From Hysterangium stoloniferum (Eukaryota > Basidiomycota > Agaricomycetes > Hysterangiales > Hysterangiaceae): 64,000 nucleotides of DNA. Below are positions 10,869 to 21,748 of this stretch, piece after piece. The first letter of the stretch is position 1, and the number at the start of each line of letters is the position of its first letter. The DNA lies in the NCBI GenBank assembly GCA_015178975.1, contig WHVD01000232.1:1-64000 (forward strand), in the 5' to 3' direction. The notes below the pieces were generated by a model that saw only the letters and a list, made by a program, of their open reading frames with translations, ran no database searches and was not told the origin of the DNA. Made by a program: the position numbers and the translations under genes.

Positions 10869-12741
10869 GTGATAGAGATTAATAAAAGACTGAATAAAAC
10901 AAATGGGAGCTTACCGTGATTTTGCACCAGGGGTGAAAATGAGATAAATGCAGTCATGCATGAATGGGAAGACCGGCCAACTAGTGTTGAGGCGGGGAGT
11001 AACTACGGAAAGAAAGATCAAAGTCATAGTTAGCACTGGAATTCGCAAGCAAAAAGAACAAGATGGGACTCACGTGCCAAAATGGCCTTCATGGTAAGAT
11101 ACGAACATCACTCAGGCTACTTGGTTTGGTGTCCCACATCCAGGGGAATAAAAAAGATACGAGATGTGCCACTCAACATGACATCATATGGTCCCTGTAA
11201 GCTAAGCGGGGGAGCACCGGGCCCATATGATGTCAGTGAACAGCTGTGATAGAGATTAATAAAACCAATGAATAAAACGAATGTGAGCTTACCATGATTG
11301 TGTACCAGGGGTGAAAATGAGATGGATGGAGTCATGCATCAACGGGAAGAAAGGCCAACTAGTGTTGAGGCGGAAAGTAACTACGGAAAGAATTAAAGTC
11401 ATAGTTAGTATAGGAATTCGTAGGCAAAAAGGACAAAATGGGACTCACGTTCCAAACTGGCCTTCATGGTAAGAGACGAATGTTATTGGAGCGACTTGGT
11501 TTGGTGTCCCACATCCAGGGAAATAAAAAAGATACAAAGTGTACCACTCAACATGATGTCATATGGTCCCTGTAAGCTAAGCGGGGGAGCACCGGGCCCA
11601 TATGACGTCAGTGAACAGCTGTGATAGAGATTAATAAAACGAATGAATAAAACGAATTGGAGCTTACCGTGATTTTGCACCAGGGGTGAAAATGAGATAG
11701 ATGCAGTCATGCATGAATGGGAAGAACGGCCTGCTAGTGTTGCGGCGGAAAGTAACTACCGAAAGGATCAAAGTCATAGTTACCACAGGAATTCGTAGGC
11801 AAAAAGAACAAAATGGGACTCACGTGCCAAAATGGCCTTCATGGTAAGATACGAATGTTATTGGAGCGACTTGGTTTGGTGTCCCACATCCAGGGAAATA
11901 AAAAAGATACAAAGTGTACCACTCAACATGACGTCATATGGTCCCTGTAAGCTAAGCGGGGGAGCGCCGGGCCCATATGACGTCAGTGAACAGCTGTGAT
12001 AGAGATTAATAAAACGAATGAATAAAACGAATTGGAGCTTACCCTGATTTTGCACCAGGGGTGAAAATGAGATAAATGCAGTCATACATGAATGGGAAGA
12101 CCGGCCAACTAGTGTTGAGGCGGGAAGTAACTACGGAAAGAAAGATCAAAGTCATAGTTAGCACAGGAATTCACAAGCAAAAAGAACAAGATGGGACTCA
12201 CGTGCCAAAATGGCCTTCATGGTAAGATACGAACATCACTCAGGCTACTTGGTTTGGTGTCCCACATCCAGGGGAATAAAAAAGATACGAGATGTACCAC
12301 TCAACATGACGTCATATGGTCCCTGTAAGCTAAGCGGGGGAGCGCCGGGCCCATATGACGTCAGTGAACAGCTGTGATAGAGATTAATAAAATGAATGAA
12401 TAAAACGAATTTGAGCTTACCATGATTGTGCACCAGGGGTGAAAATGAGATGGATGGAGTCATGCATGAACGGGAAGAAAGGCCAACTAGTGTTGAGGCA
12501 GGGAGTAACTACAGAAAGAATTAAAGTCATCGTTAGCATAGGAATTTGTAGGCAAAATGGACAAAATGGGACTCACATTCCAAACTGGCCTTCATGGTAA
12601 GAGATTAATGTTATTGGAGCGACTTGGTTTGGTGTCCCACATCCAGGAAATAAAAAAGATACGAAGTGTACCACTCAACATGACATCATATGGTCCCTGT
12701 AAGCTAAGCGGGGGAGCGCCGGGCCCATATGACGTCACTGC
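10869..12741. repeat. Tandem array of ~375-bp units, right block
   Basis: The landmark GGTTTGGTGT lies at 11,123, 11,498, 11,873, 12,251 and 12,626 (spacings 375, 375, 378, 375). The units are the same as in the left block. Two subtypes alternate: one with a GTTATTGGAGYGACTTGG junction and one with CATCACTCAGGCTACTTGG. The block ends at 12,737 with a palindrome copy followed by CTGCA, directly against the coding sequence of the P-loop gene. Confidence 0.88.
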
Positions 12742-13705
12742 ATTTTGTTGTGCAAATATCGTGGATTGTACTCTCCAGTGTTTTGAAAACTGACGTGAAA
12801 AATGCGCTGCAATGACTCTCATACTGCATTGAGTCCTTCGCATTCTCAGCAGATAGCAAATTAGCAGGAATGTCGTCCCGAGGCGGAAATCCTTTATCAG
12901 TGATATCCCGCAAAGTCATATGTACCACAAATACATCGTTTTTTCCGAGCTAGACATCACGTAAAAGCACGTTATAATCTTGTTGAATAGTGTAAAGAGT
13001 ACCTCTGAAATCAGACGTGATTTTCCCGTACCCGAGCTCTGAACAATCGACAGATACAGCCCATAATACGCCTTGTTATCTTGGTGAGCAGTTAAAAACC
13101 GCTCGAAGCAATCCCGGGTGTAAAGCTCGAAAGCTTGCAGAGGATCTGAGACATATTTCGCTTCCACAAACTGTTGACCAATAGAGGTTTCTGAAGCCGG
13201 TTCAGAAAAATTGTTTCAGAATACGCAGCTGTTATGCAAAAAATAAATTACCTTGTCCATCCGAAGAACTCCATCTGATTTGAGTCGATACCTGGCGTTG
13301 ATATATAACCGCTTGAGGCGACCCGGATGTGGTTTACTCACAGGTTGAAACATCTCTAATATTAGTGCAAGGGAAATAAGGACAAATCACGCAAGAGAAA
13401 TACACTAGAAACTTACCAAGGCTCCGAATCTCTGAAAACGATCCTTTTTGTAAACATTCGCCCAATAAGTCGAAGAGCTCATCGTTCTCGACGATACACT
13501 TGCGACTATAGACACGATCGGTTAGGCCGGGCAGGAGAGGTGGATTGGCCGTTTCAGCAATTTGAGACAGAAGGGTGATGGCGAATGCCAAATCGAACTT
13601 TTTCGCGCCAGACTGGACGCCCTCAAGCTCCAACACCTCACGATCTTGCCTCTGCCCATCTTCAGGAGATGTGCGTCTGGTGGTCACATGATGAAGTTTC
13701 TTCAT
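12738..13705 (-). pseudogene. P-loop (Walker A) protein, 3' end replaced by array repeat
   Basis: ATG at 13,705. Exon 1 (13,417-13,705) joins an exon starting EMFQPVSKPHPG through an intron at 13,356-13,416. A later exon holds IVQSSGTGKSRLISE, a Walker A motif (SSGTGKS). It then joins LGKNDVFVVHMTLRD through an intron at 12,950-13,002, phase 0. The layout resembles a widespread but uncharacterised fungal protein type in which an SSGxGKSR P-loop is followed by a strand ending in xLRD. It would bind ATP or GTP; its role is unknown. The coding sequence stops making sense after FKTLESTIHDICTTK, where the palindromic repeat begins. The rest of the ATPase domain is therefore missing here. Confidence 0.55.
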
Positions 13706-13769
13706 TGATGATTGGTAGCAGACTGCGAGGATGAAGACCGCTGGGTATCAGCAGGGAGCTGCGATCGAT

Positions 13770-15471
13770 TAGACATGATAGCAGTGGTGGGTGGAAATGA
13801 CAGTGAGGTCACGTAATCTCTTGTTCCGTGACCACCAACCCCCATGCTCGTGGTGGAAGGGCAGAGAGGCGGATGACAGTGAACAGGCTTGGGGAGCCTC
13901 TGAATTCACTGCTCTGTCAAAGTCGGCAGCCTTCAGCCGCGCACCAGTGTCGCCTGCGGAACGGCACCTGTTCTGTAAGTCAATCGTGCTTTCGAGGAGG
14001 CAGAGGCACAAGGATGGCAGGCTGTTGAGAGGAGGGATTGGCTTGACTACGGGGTTGGTTGGGGTGGAGCGATAGGTCAGTTTTTGTTTTCACCTTTTTC
14101 TTCCATCTTCCGACTAACAACCACCCCCGCTCACCCACAGCGAAGATGAAGACGCCCTGTCGGACGAGGAAGGCGTCGGATGGGCAGGGATATGGATTTG
14201 GATTGGGGCTGGGGCCCCTCTTCTGCGTCGATATCGGCGTCGAGCTCGGCTTCGGGATCGGCTGCGAGTTTGACCCTGACTTCGACCCTGACTTCAACTC
14301 TGACTTCGACGTCAGCCTCAGCTTCAGTGGCAACAGCAACATCTCAATATTCAATATCATTACAGATCTCACTTCAGCCCTCGCTTCCCCATTTAAAATT
14401 TACTGCCACCACCGATGAGACGACTTGTACACGTGCATCTATCCCTACACAGACCACCCAGCACCATCCCACCACCAATGCTGACGATTCCTCACTCTCC
14501 CGAAAAAGCAGCGGCGAGTCGTGGAATGAGGGGTTTATGACGGCGGACCCGCATGGGAAGACGCATCCGCATGTTTGGGTGGACGGCCGTGATCGTGATC
14601 GTGGTGGCCCTGGCCGCGACGAGCAGACTTGTTCTGATTCTGGTTCTGGTTCTGGTGTGGGCGGTAGACTTGATCCTGGTGCTGGTGCTGGTGTGGGGCT
14701 CAGTGTGCATAGGGAAGCTGGGACTCCTACGAGTGGGGGTTTTAGTGTTGGCCAGATGTCAATGCGGACAGGGATATCTTTTCCGACGTCGGCCTCGGCC
14801 CCATCCCCACCTTCACCCCCAGCGCAACTGCATCCGCGAATGCACCCACAGCTGCACCCGCAAAACAAGCACAAGCACCCGCAGGACAGGCACAAGCACA
14901 AATGGCTCGCATTGCATCCCCCACACCTACACCACATATCGCCCGCGCCTCATCCCCCATCACACGTATCGCGTCCCCGACGCCGTTTTTCTCCCTTCCT
15001 ACACGTATACGCCTCGTGCAGCAGGATATGATGGAATCTTTGCATGGACATGTAAGGAGTGATTCATATGGACATGTTAGGAGTGAGTCATACGGACATG
15101 TTGTGGGATCGGGAACCGGTGTGGGAGGATCGGTGCTGCCGTATCTCGTTGAACGTGATGAGGAGGGAAGTGAGCGTCACGAGCATGTGGAGGCAGAGGC
15201 ATCTACAGCAATGGTGAACGAGGATGGACACGGAGACGGTGTACCGCGTCTGCAAAAACCGCCTGTTGGTCTAAGCGTTAGGTTGAAGATGAGGATGCAA
15301 ACGAAGGCGAATCTCAACGTCGACGTCGCTCAGTCCCCAACAATCCCCGAATACCCTTACACGTTCCCACGAGTCCCTCCGAGTCCTTCATGTCCTGCTT
15401 CTAATCCTACATATATACATCACATAAATTTTACCTGTCTTTTTTTTTTTCCAGCAAAAATTAAGACTTAG
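13770..15471 (+). CDS. Ser/Ala/Thr/Pro-rich low-complexity protein, unknown function
   Basis: GC-rich plus-strand DNA with several long overlapping frames. The best chain uses a frame with acidic and Ser/Thr repeats (about 14,150-14,660). An intron then ends at about 14,750 (GGGTTTTAG or the next CCAG). A second frame follows with DVNADRDIFSDVG, SATASANAPTAAPAKQ and later RLQKPPVGLSVRLKMR, to about 15,471. An upstream intron ending CCCACAG near 14,140 precedes EDALSDEEGVG. The protein would be disordered; three Asp/Phe or Ser/Thr readings of the same short repeats are open. It lies back to back with the P-loop gene, so a shared promoter in 13,706-13,790 is possible. Exact exons are not certain. 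Confidence 0.4.
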
Positions 15472-15504
15472 CCGCCACTCTAGAAAATGAATCCCCTCTG
15501 AGAT

Positions 15505-15560
15505 GGGCGTCAATGCAGGGCATCTGTCCCCGTACTAGCGCCCAATTTCTAAATATACAT
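15505..15560. repeat. Fragment shared with the 5' edge of the JmjC-like gene
   Basis: GCGTCAATGCAGGGCATCTG then CGTACTAGCGCCCA is the reverse complement of sequence at about 6,110-6,150, with a few changes. It sits just left of the half palindrome at 15,582. The same segment types (this fragment, the palindrome, the exon piece from the window's left edge) thus recur together at both ends of the 6-16 kb interval. Confidence 0.55.
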
Positions 15561-15581
15561 CTACCACCGGTTTAACATGGG

Positions 15582-15741
15582 GACATCATATGGCCCCAGC
15601 GCTCCCCCACTTAGCTTACAGGGAGTGATTCTTACTACTTTCCTGACCAAAAGTAAGAAGAATTTGCAGGTAGATCCTCTTCAGGAAATCCGTCACACAC
15701 TCCAAAATCAGTTCACTGCCAAGACGTCTCATCTCAGTCTT
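15582..15741. repeat. Half palindrome joined to a copy of the left-edge exon
   Basis: From 15,582 a reverse-oriented palindrome copy runs to TTACAGGGA and loses its second arm at about 15,624. After a few bases the sequence matches bases 2-110 of the window almost exactly (TTACTACTTTCCTGA to GACGTCTCATCTCAG). On the minus strand this is a truncated copy of the same exon. The join shows that breakage or transposition occurred at the palindrome. Confidence 0.75.
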
Positions 15742-16260
15742 TTGAAGTCTCCAAATATTGTATATTATATTATATTATATATATGTATTATTTCCACACA
15801 TGCCCACAAAAAATCCGTCTTTTTTCCCACAAATTAGGGTTTATCCAAAAAACCCCTTCCACCAAATTATATGTCTACCCCCCCCCCTTGTATGTATTTT
15901 ATGTATGAAATTAGGGAAGTGGACGGGCCCACTGTGGATGACAATAATATATATTATATTCATCTTGGGATATATAGTTAATACAATTCATGTAAAAGAG
16001 TGTGAGATTACTGAAAAACATTCCAAGTAATTTGCTGTGTAATTTCTGTTAGAATTTTAGCTGTCATTAATAATCTCAATCTGATGACACTTGTGAGTCC
16101 TATAGGTAGAGTAGCTTAGTAAGGCTAAAACGTCCACTGTATACTCTTGGGTGAACAATTTCCTCATTCAAGGGATTGTCTCAAAGAAGAAGAGGGCTGG
16201 TGTGAAGAGTCATGGAAGTTCTGACCGCTCTATATACAAAGAATATCAACCTTTTAGGTA
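15742..16260. other. AT-rich gene-free stretch
   Basis: Short TATATTA tandem runs (15,765-15,785) and C- and A-runs. No frame with coding character and no splice structure were seen. Confidence 0.4.
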
Positions 16261-16267
16261 CCACAGG

Positions 16268-16451
16268 ACTATATATTGACTATCAAAGTACAATATAGAA
16301 AGTAAATAGCTGTAGTCGGCTTTAGTAGTGGTAAGACAACTAAGACAACTAAGGGAAAAGGAATCGACTTTGCAGTACGATTCCCTAGCAACTATATATT
16401 GACTATCAAAGTACAATATAGAAAGCAAATAGTTTTAGTTGGCTTTAGTAG
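16268..16451. repeat. Pair of 61-bp direct repeats
   Basis: Bases 16,268-16,328 and 16,391-16,451 both read ACTATATATTGACTATCAAA...GGCTTTAGTAG with about four transitions between them, 123 bp apart. They lie just beyond the stop codon of the recombinase-like gene. Their role is unknown; an old local duplication is the simplest reading. Confidence 0.75.
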
Positions 16452-16477
16452 CAGATATCCTTATGCTCACCAAGAAA

Positions 16478-18662
16478 TTACATGTTGACTTCACGTTGAA
16501 TTGGTTGCAAAGCATCACCATGCCCCTCCTCATAATAATGGAGCACATCAAGTAGGTATCTTATCAGAGTATCTCGCTTTTTCCCAATATTAGCTCTGAT
16601 CAATCTCTGTCCAATATTTAATGAAACTTACATGTTCTCCCTCTGCCCATCCACCCCACCAACAGATTGTTGCTAGTGTCCAACACTTTCCCACTGATGC
16701 CAGCATGAAGCGATATTGAGAGCCACCTCTCCGGAAACAGTGAGTTGAAAGGTGAGTGAGTGTGACATCAATACCAGCCCCTGTACAAAACTCTTTGATC
16801 CATTTCTGCACCACATCATGAGTCATACATAACAGATCTGGGTTGAACAATGCCACTGCTTCCTACAGATGGGAATAAAAAGTCCTCAGACTGCAATATT
16901 CGGCCATATACATGTGATTCAAGAAAGCTAATCCAGTTGCGCATGTGCTGATCCATATCAACAGATGGTAGTTCAGGCTGTGGATATATTTCATATATGT
17001 GTCCTATGCACTTTGTGTGTCAATTTCTCAAAATATATGTGATTGGGTATATACCTCACAAATCCACCTCATTGTTGAACTTACTCTGCCAGTTCTTTCT
17101 CTCAACAAGAGATAATTTCCAGTGTGGTATCCCAAATTCATCTTCTGTCACACACCCAAATGTGAAATGCTTCCACTTCAGCTTTACAGTCTCGAAATTC
17201 CTATTTTAAATGCCACAAAACCAGTTTACAATGGTACACATATTAATAGTGAAGAATTAATTGCATACCTGGTCCAGACAGTCCATGCAGTGGCAGATAA
17301 TGTATGCCAACCCAGATGCTTGTGTAACATTTGCCGCTCATTCAAAGAGAGCTCTGTGGCATGACACAGAGGGAAGGATATCAGAAAGACACTTTGTGAC
17401 CACTCAAAAATGTGTTCCATATCACTCAAGCTCATGGCCCCTGAGTGTGTCCGAATTCCTTCCTCACCATGTTTCTTGCTTGTGGCATGGAGGGTGTCCA
17501 TTACATCTGATGCAGTTGCCGGATTTCCAACTGCAGTGTTAGAAAATTCATCCCACCTCCATGGCCCGCAATAAAGACCTTCTGTGAGAGGTATGGTGAA
17601 ATACACTCAGGAAATATAGTCGGATGAGCTCTTACTATATCTCCTTTATTATTTCCATTTTCTCTCTTTTATTATATCTATAATTAGTTCGACGACCTAT
17701 GTATGCGGTACATCGACTCTTGTGGGTGCACACACAGACTTATGTATTCTAGCGCCTGTAGTTTAGAACTCAGACACTTTTTACACCGCAACCACGACTT
17801 ACCCAGACACCCATTAGTGTCCTGTAAGTTGTGATTGGTGTATCATCTCGACCGTCACAGACGGGCTTTAGCTATCTACTCTATCAGAGTTTCGAACTGT
17901 ACCAGTCGAAACTCAATCCTTATCTCAACTCGCGTGGACTACATCCACGCTACTCTATTATTCGACTCTCTAGTACTCTACTTTACTCTCGAGTAGTCGT
18001 TCAAAATCGCACTTGACAGTCGATTCTACTTATTCGTTTTAGCTCTCTACCTTATTCTAGATAGCTACTTCCCTCTACCGTATTGAACTAAGTAGTCAAT
18101 ACGCGTTCATTCTGTATTAGACTTCGACAGTCAATACATCTTAGTGTCGTACCTAAACGGTCGATATCCTTCGTATATAGAACGGTTAGAACTTCCACTA
18201 CTCTTCACACCTTCACTGTCTCTGGAGGGAGAAGGATTAAAATCCATTAGTGAGCACAGTCCAACCTGGAAATAACAAATAGTTAAACTTGTGAATTATC
18301 CCAATATTTCTTGAATGCAGTATGGGCACCATCTGCTGTTGACTTCCCCAGATTATTCTCAAAGCACTTCCAGCTAATAAAACTGGCTAGTGCCCATGGA
18401 GATGCTTGATTTAGTTTGATATCAAATGCATGGGCCAAATCTGCCATAGTCCATTTCACCCCTTCCAGGCTGTCAGGACAACCTCTTGGATTCTCTATAT
18501 GCTTTCCAATGTACATAGAGCCTTCAACCAATCCCTTCAACCATTCCTTTCCACGCCAGACATATCCATCATAGCCATTAGAGCTATTACTCACCATACC
18601 ATGCTTTCTTTTCAAGGCTTGTTTGAGTCATTCAGTATTGGCAACAGAGCTGCCTTTGACAT
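16478..18662 (-). pseudogene. Tyrosine-recombinase-like (Crypton-type) gene, interrupted
   Basis: Pieces in order on the minus strand: an N-terminal part (18,662-18,288; GYDGYVWRGKEWLKG, FDIKLNQASPWALASF); a SAM-like DNA-binding part (17,580-17,226; RTHSGAMSLSDMEHIFEW); and a C-terminal catalytic part (about 17,000-16,478). The last part carries LTHLSTHCFRRGGSQYRF, with the HxxR motif, then WWGGWAEGEH. It is spliced at 16,577-16,631 (GTAAGT..AAAAAG) to RDTLIRYLLDVLHYYEE and ends QREVNM-stop. These are hallmarks of fungal tyrosine recombinases related to Cryptons, which would cut and rejoin DNA. Damage: a frameshift and stop near the start, a 704-bp insertion, and a one-base frameshift near 16,840. 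It is probably a dead mobile-element gene. Confidence 0.65.
17584..18287. mobile_element. 704-bp insertion splitting the recombinase-like gene
   Basis: The recombinase reading frame would be continuous (DNSQ then EGLYCGPW) if this segment and one CT were removed. CT occurs at 17,582-17,583 and 18,288-18,289, so there is at most a 2-bp duplication. The insert differs in texture: short pyrimidine-rich and CGA/GTC-rich words, no ORF over about 60 codons. No terminal inverted repeat was recognised. It could be a non-autonomous transposon or a piece of unrelated DNA. Confidence 0.5.
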
Positions 18663-18827
18663 TTTTTCTACAGTGCTTTTCTCGTGGTGTTGAGTAGCCA
18701 GTCATTGTAAAATGCTTCAATAAAAGATTTACTGTGTGATTTAATTTTTTCTCCCATGTGTCTGCATTGAGTAGTATTGTCAGATATATGTACATTGGAG
18801 ATGACAAAAACAAAGTGAAATTTTAAC

Positions 18828-19370
18828 CTACAGATAAATTTCTGATGTCCCAAAGCCAACTTCACACCATAAATTAAGGACTCTGCAAATCCTATAATTG
18901 GTACTAAAAATTCCCAGTTGCCAACCCATACCCTGGGTCGGGGTATATACAAATAACATAGAATACACGAATATACGTGTCCTCACAGGTGCACCATCAC
19001 AACAATAATCCTGCATTCGATCCCGATCCTGATCCACCTGCCAATCATTGTATGAAGTCACCAACCGCTTCCCAATACCCCCATTGCATACATGTGTCAT
19101 CTTCACAGGAAATCAGTCAATACACTTTGGTGAACACGAGGCAACCACACCATCAGTCGTTACCTCACAGTGGTGTGGTGTGAAATCCAACATACTATGA
19201 TGCCCAGACACAAAATCTACCCATGTGGTGTTCTTCCACCCACTCATCTTCATGATGTTCCAAAGTTCTTTCATGTGCCACGAGGGTATGATCTCATCTC
19301 GCAATCTGCTATCATCTGCGCAAGCGATAAAAAGAGAAAAACAAAAGTGAGTAACTAGCCGACAACACAA
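18828..19370 (-). pseudogene. Unrecognised ORF with one in-frame stop
   Basis: One minus-strand frame runs about 180 codons with a single TGA (between KCID and FPVKM). Both sides read like real protein: MSGWKNTTWVDFVSGHHS, HHCEVTTDGVVASCSP, KRLVTSYNDWQVDQD. No family is recognised. A TGG-to-TGA change would explain the stop. It lies between the recombinase-like gene and the BEM46-like remnant, all on the same strand. Confidence 0.35.
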
Positions 19371-19384
19371 TGAGACCCCTGTCC

Positions 19385-20320
19385 ATACCTCAGCATCAAA
19401 AGGGCCATCGTGGGAGGCAGCTTTGTGATTGTGACTGCATTATCCCAGTGCTGGTGGTAGAGGAACAAAACCGAGGTCAAGTAGGATATCACATCTGGTA
19501 TCAGATGGGGCTAAGACAAAGACATGAGCAAAGGGTGTGTTTTCATGAGGCAGTGTGTGCAAGAGCAGGACAAGAAAAGTCAAGAGGCAATATATGATAG
19601 AGAGGAATGTATTCTCAAGGATGATCCCTTGGATAGCATGGGGATGTCGGGCAGCCAGGTCCAAGCCCACACTGCACCAATGGATTAGCCATATATGATT
19701 ATATTGGACACGTGCTCAGCATCACCTTGAGGTGAGTTGAAGATGGGGTGTGACGTCAAGTAGTCAAGTGCAGTCTGTAGGAAGGAGACCATGAGTGTGG
19801 GTAACTGTTGGGATCTGCTCGATTACTATTACGATGGCAATTGACGAACCTGCACATCAATATGGATTCCTGCGAGTGCCATATTAGTATGAAGATATTA
19901 ATCGTGTGGGGGTAGATAAATCAATGCAGACCCTTCTCTGACAGACTGTGTCCGTAGCTGACGGGCACAACCAGGGCATACCCTATAAGCTGCAGGTCAG
20001 TTTGACAAGGGTACCGCAGGTTAGACGCAGGTACAGGATGCATAGGTGCATGGGTGTGGGTGCAGAGATGCAGGTGGGTAGTGCTTAGCCATGTATGTTG
20101 AAGGAGGATGGAGTGAAGAGAGTCCCATGGTGATAGGGAATGAATCGACCAAGAAAGGACGGTTTCAAAGGACGAATCATCAGTATCCAGAGACATCCTC
20201 GGCACCATTCGTGTGCAGGCATGTCGTGGGGTTTGGGGCGAAGGTTTATGTTACAAACTGCTGCTGCACAGGAGGTTGAAGACGAGTTTGTGATTGGCAT
20301 ACAGCATGTAATCTGCACAT
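19385..20320 (-). pseudogene. BEM46/ABHD13-type alpha/beta-hydrolase remnant
   Basis: Several broken exons match the order of this family. GYALVVPVSYGHSLSEKGL (19,921-19,990) comes first, then QTALDYLTSHPIFNSP (about 19,740-19,785). IIYG-stop-SIGA follows at about 19,690, where the nucleophile elbow GQSIGG is expected. Then come GLDLAARHPHAIQGIILENT (about 19,610-19,670) and, in a shifted frame, VLFLYHQHWDN. The elbow Gln codon is TAA (CAA to TAA) and frames shift at least twice. Live members are membrane-linked hydrolases; this copy cannot make the active enzyme. Confidence 0.6.
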
Positions 20321-20329
20321 ATCTCTAGT

Positions 20330-21745
20330 GTGAATGCAAATATACATCAGCATCTTTGACTGTTCAAGAATTGCCTCATAGACTCTATACTCACTAGTAC
20401 CCAAAATAACTATTCAGAGATGGTTCAGTCCATTTTCCCTTTGATGAGTGGTTGCAGTAGACATTGAAAAAGGTGGCCCCCCAAAAATAGACATAGCTGT
20501 TAGAGAAATGACAGTGGTAAAGTTCACCCAGATGCACTAGTATGTATGTATGATGATGGTGGAGTAGCACCGTGACACAAAAAGAACCCTCATGGTAGTG
20601 GTGATGTAAAAACATACTCAGAGGTGAGGTAAGATGTCGAGGCAGAGTGTGACACAAAGTTTCGCAAGTTGCTTACATAATCGAACATACTTCCCTTTCA
20701 TAGGCTCGAGTAGTTTATTTGATTGATCACCTTTTTGCACTGAAGATAATAATATATATTTTGATTTATAATGGTATATAATTAATAATAGGACATTATG
20801 GAGTTGGAAAGTGTGTTGGTTTCATAACAAACCACATGATAGCCACTTTTGCCCATAATATATGTAATTGCAAGGCTCACCATCCAGCAGCCTCAAATGT
20901 AATAAAACTCGCTGAAAGGTTCTTTTGTATGTGAAGAGAATGAATAACAGTCAATATAAGCTACACAGAATTCTTTAGGTTGGATTTTAAGCATAAGTTG
21001 CAATTAAGGCACCTACAAGGCCTAATTAAGTTAACCAAGCTTAATTTTAAGGCACATTTTAAGGAATTTTAAGGGCTCGGATCAACAAACCAGGTGATTT
21101 TATAGTACAAAGATGGCTGCTAGACCTTTTCTCTACTATTAAAAGGCCAATTACCCATTTTATATAATATTTGAAGTGTAATACAGGCCCAACGCATCAA
21201 ATAAATTTCATTGCATGGCCTGTGACCTTAAGTGTGCGTTGAAGAAATGTAAGCTGCCCAATTTTGTATGACTATATGTATATATGATAAATGCTACATG
21301 AAAGATGAATTAAATTCAAAATTATTTCCAGTTTCAATGGCAATGCTGTTAACTATGTGTCTCATCCATTGTGAGATTTGAATAAATTCAAGAAACCATC
21401 TAAATCAATATTTTTATGCATTAAAAAATCACAGCACCGACTTTGTAAAAAAGATCTAGAAAATTCCAAGAAAATTATTGTGCCATCTTAAATTAATCCA
21501 TTAATCTATTCATTCATTCAATTTTTTATTTATTTATTTTTCAGTAAAAAAACGAGCCATGTGAGCATGACTGATGGTGTTTAGGGCACAATGAAGGTGG
21601 TTAGAGTGGGTGTTTGAGCGGGTTCGCGGCAGTTTCCGAGGGATAATCCTACACTATCCCAACTATCCCAATTTTAAGCGGTTAGCGAATTTTAACACCA
21701 AAAGGCTTAAAATTTCGGAGTTAAGGGGACTTATTACAGGGGCTT
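20330..21745. other. AT-rich gene-free stretch
   Basis: Long A/T runs and repeated TTTAAGG/TTAATT words (20,950-21,090), with no ORF of coding character. A run of CTATCCCAA words lies near 21,650-21,670. No terminal repeats of a transposon were seen. Confidence 0.4.
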
Positions 21746-21748
21746 CTA

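Noticed and set aside
6150..12741. CRISPR-like regular repeats
   Set aside because: Units are ~375 bp and contiguous without short unique spacers; this is a satellite-type tandem array in a eukaryotic genome.
17584..18287. The insertion read as an ordinary intron of the recombinase gene
   Set aside because: Removing a GT..AG segment (GTTTAACT to CTCTCACAG on the minus strand) shifts the frame, and 704 bp is far longer than the 48-65 nt introns elsewhere.
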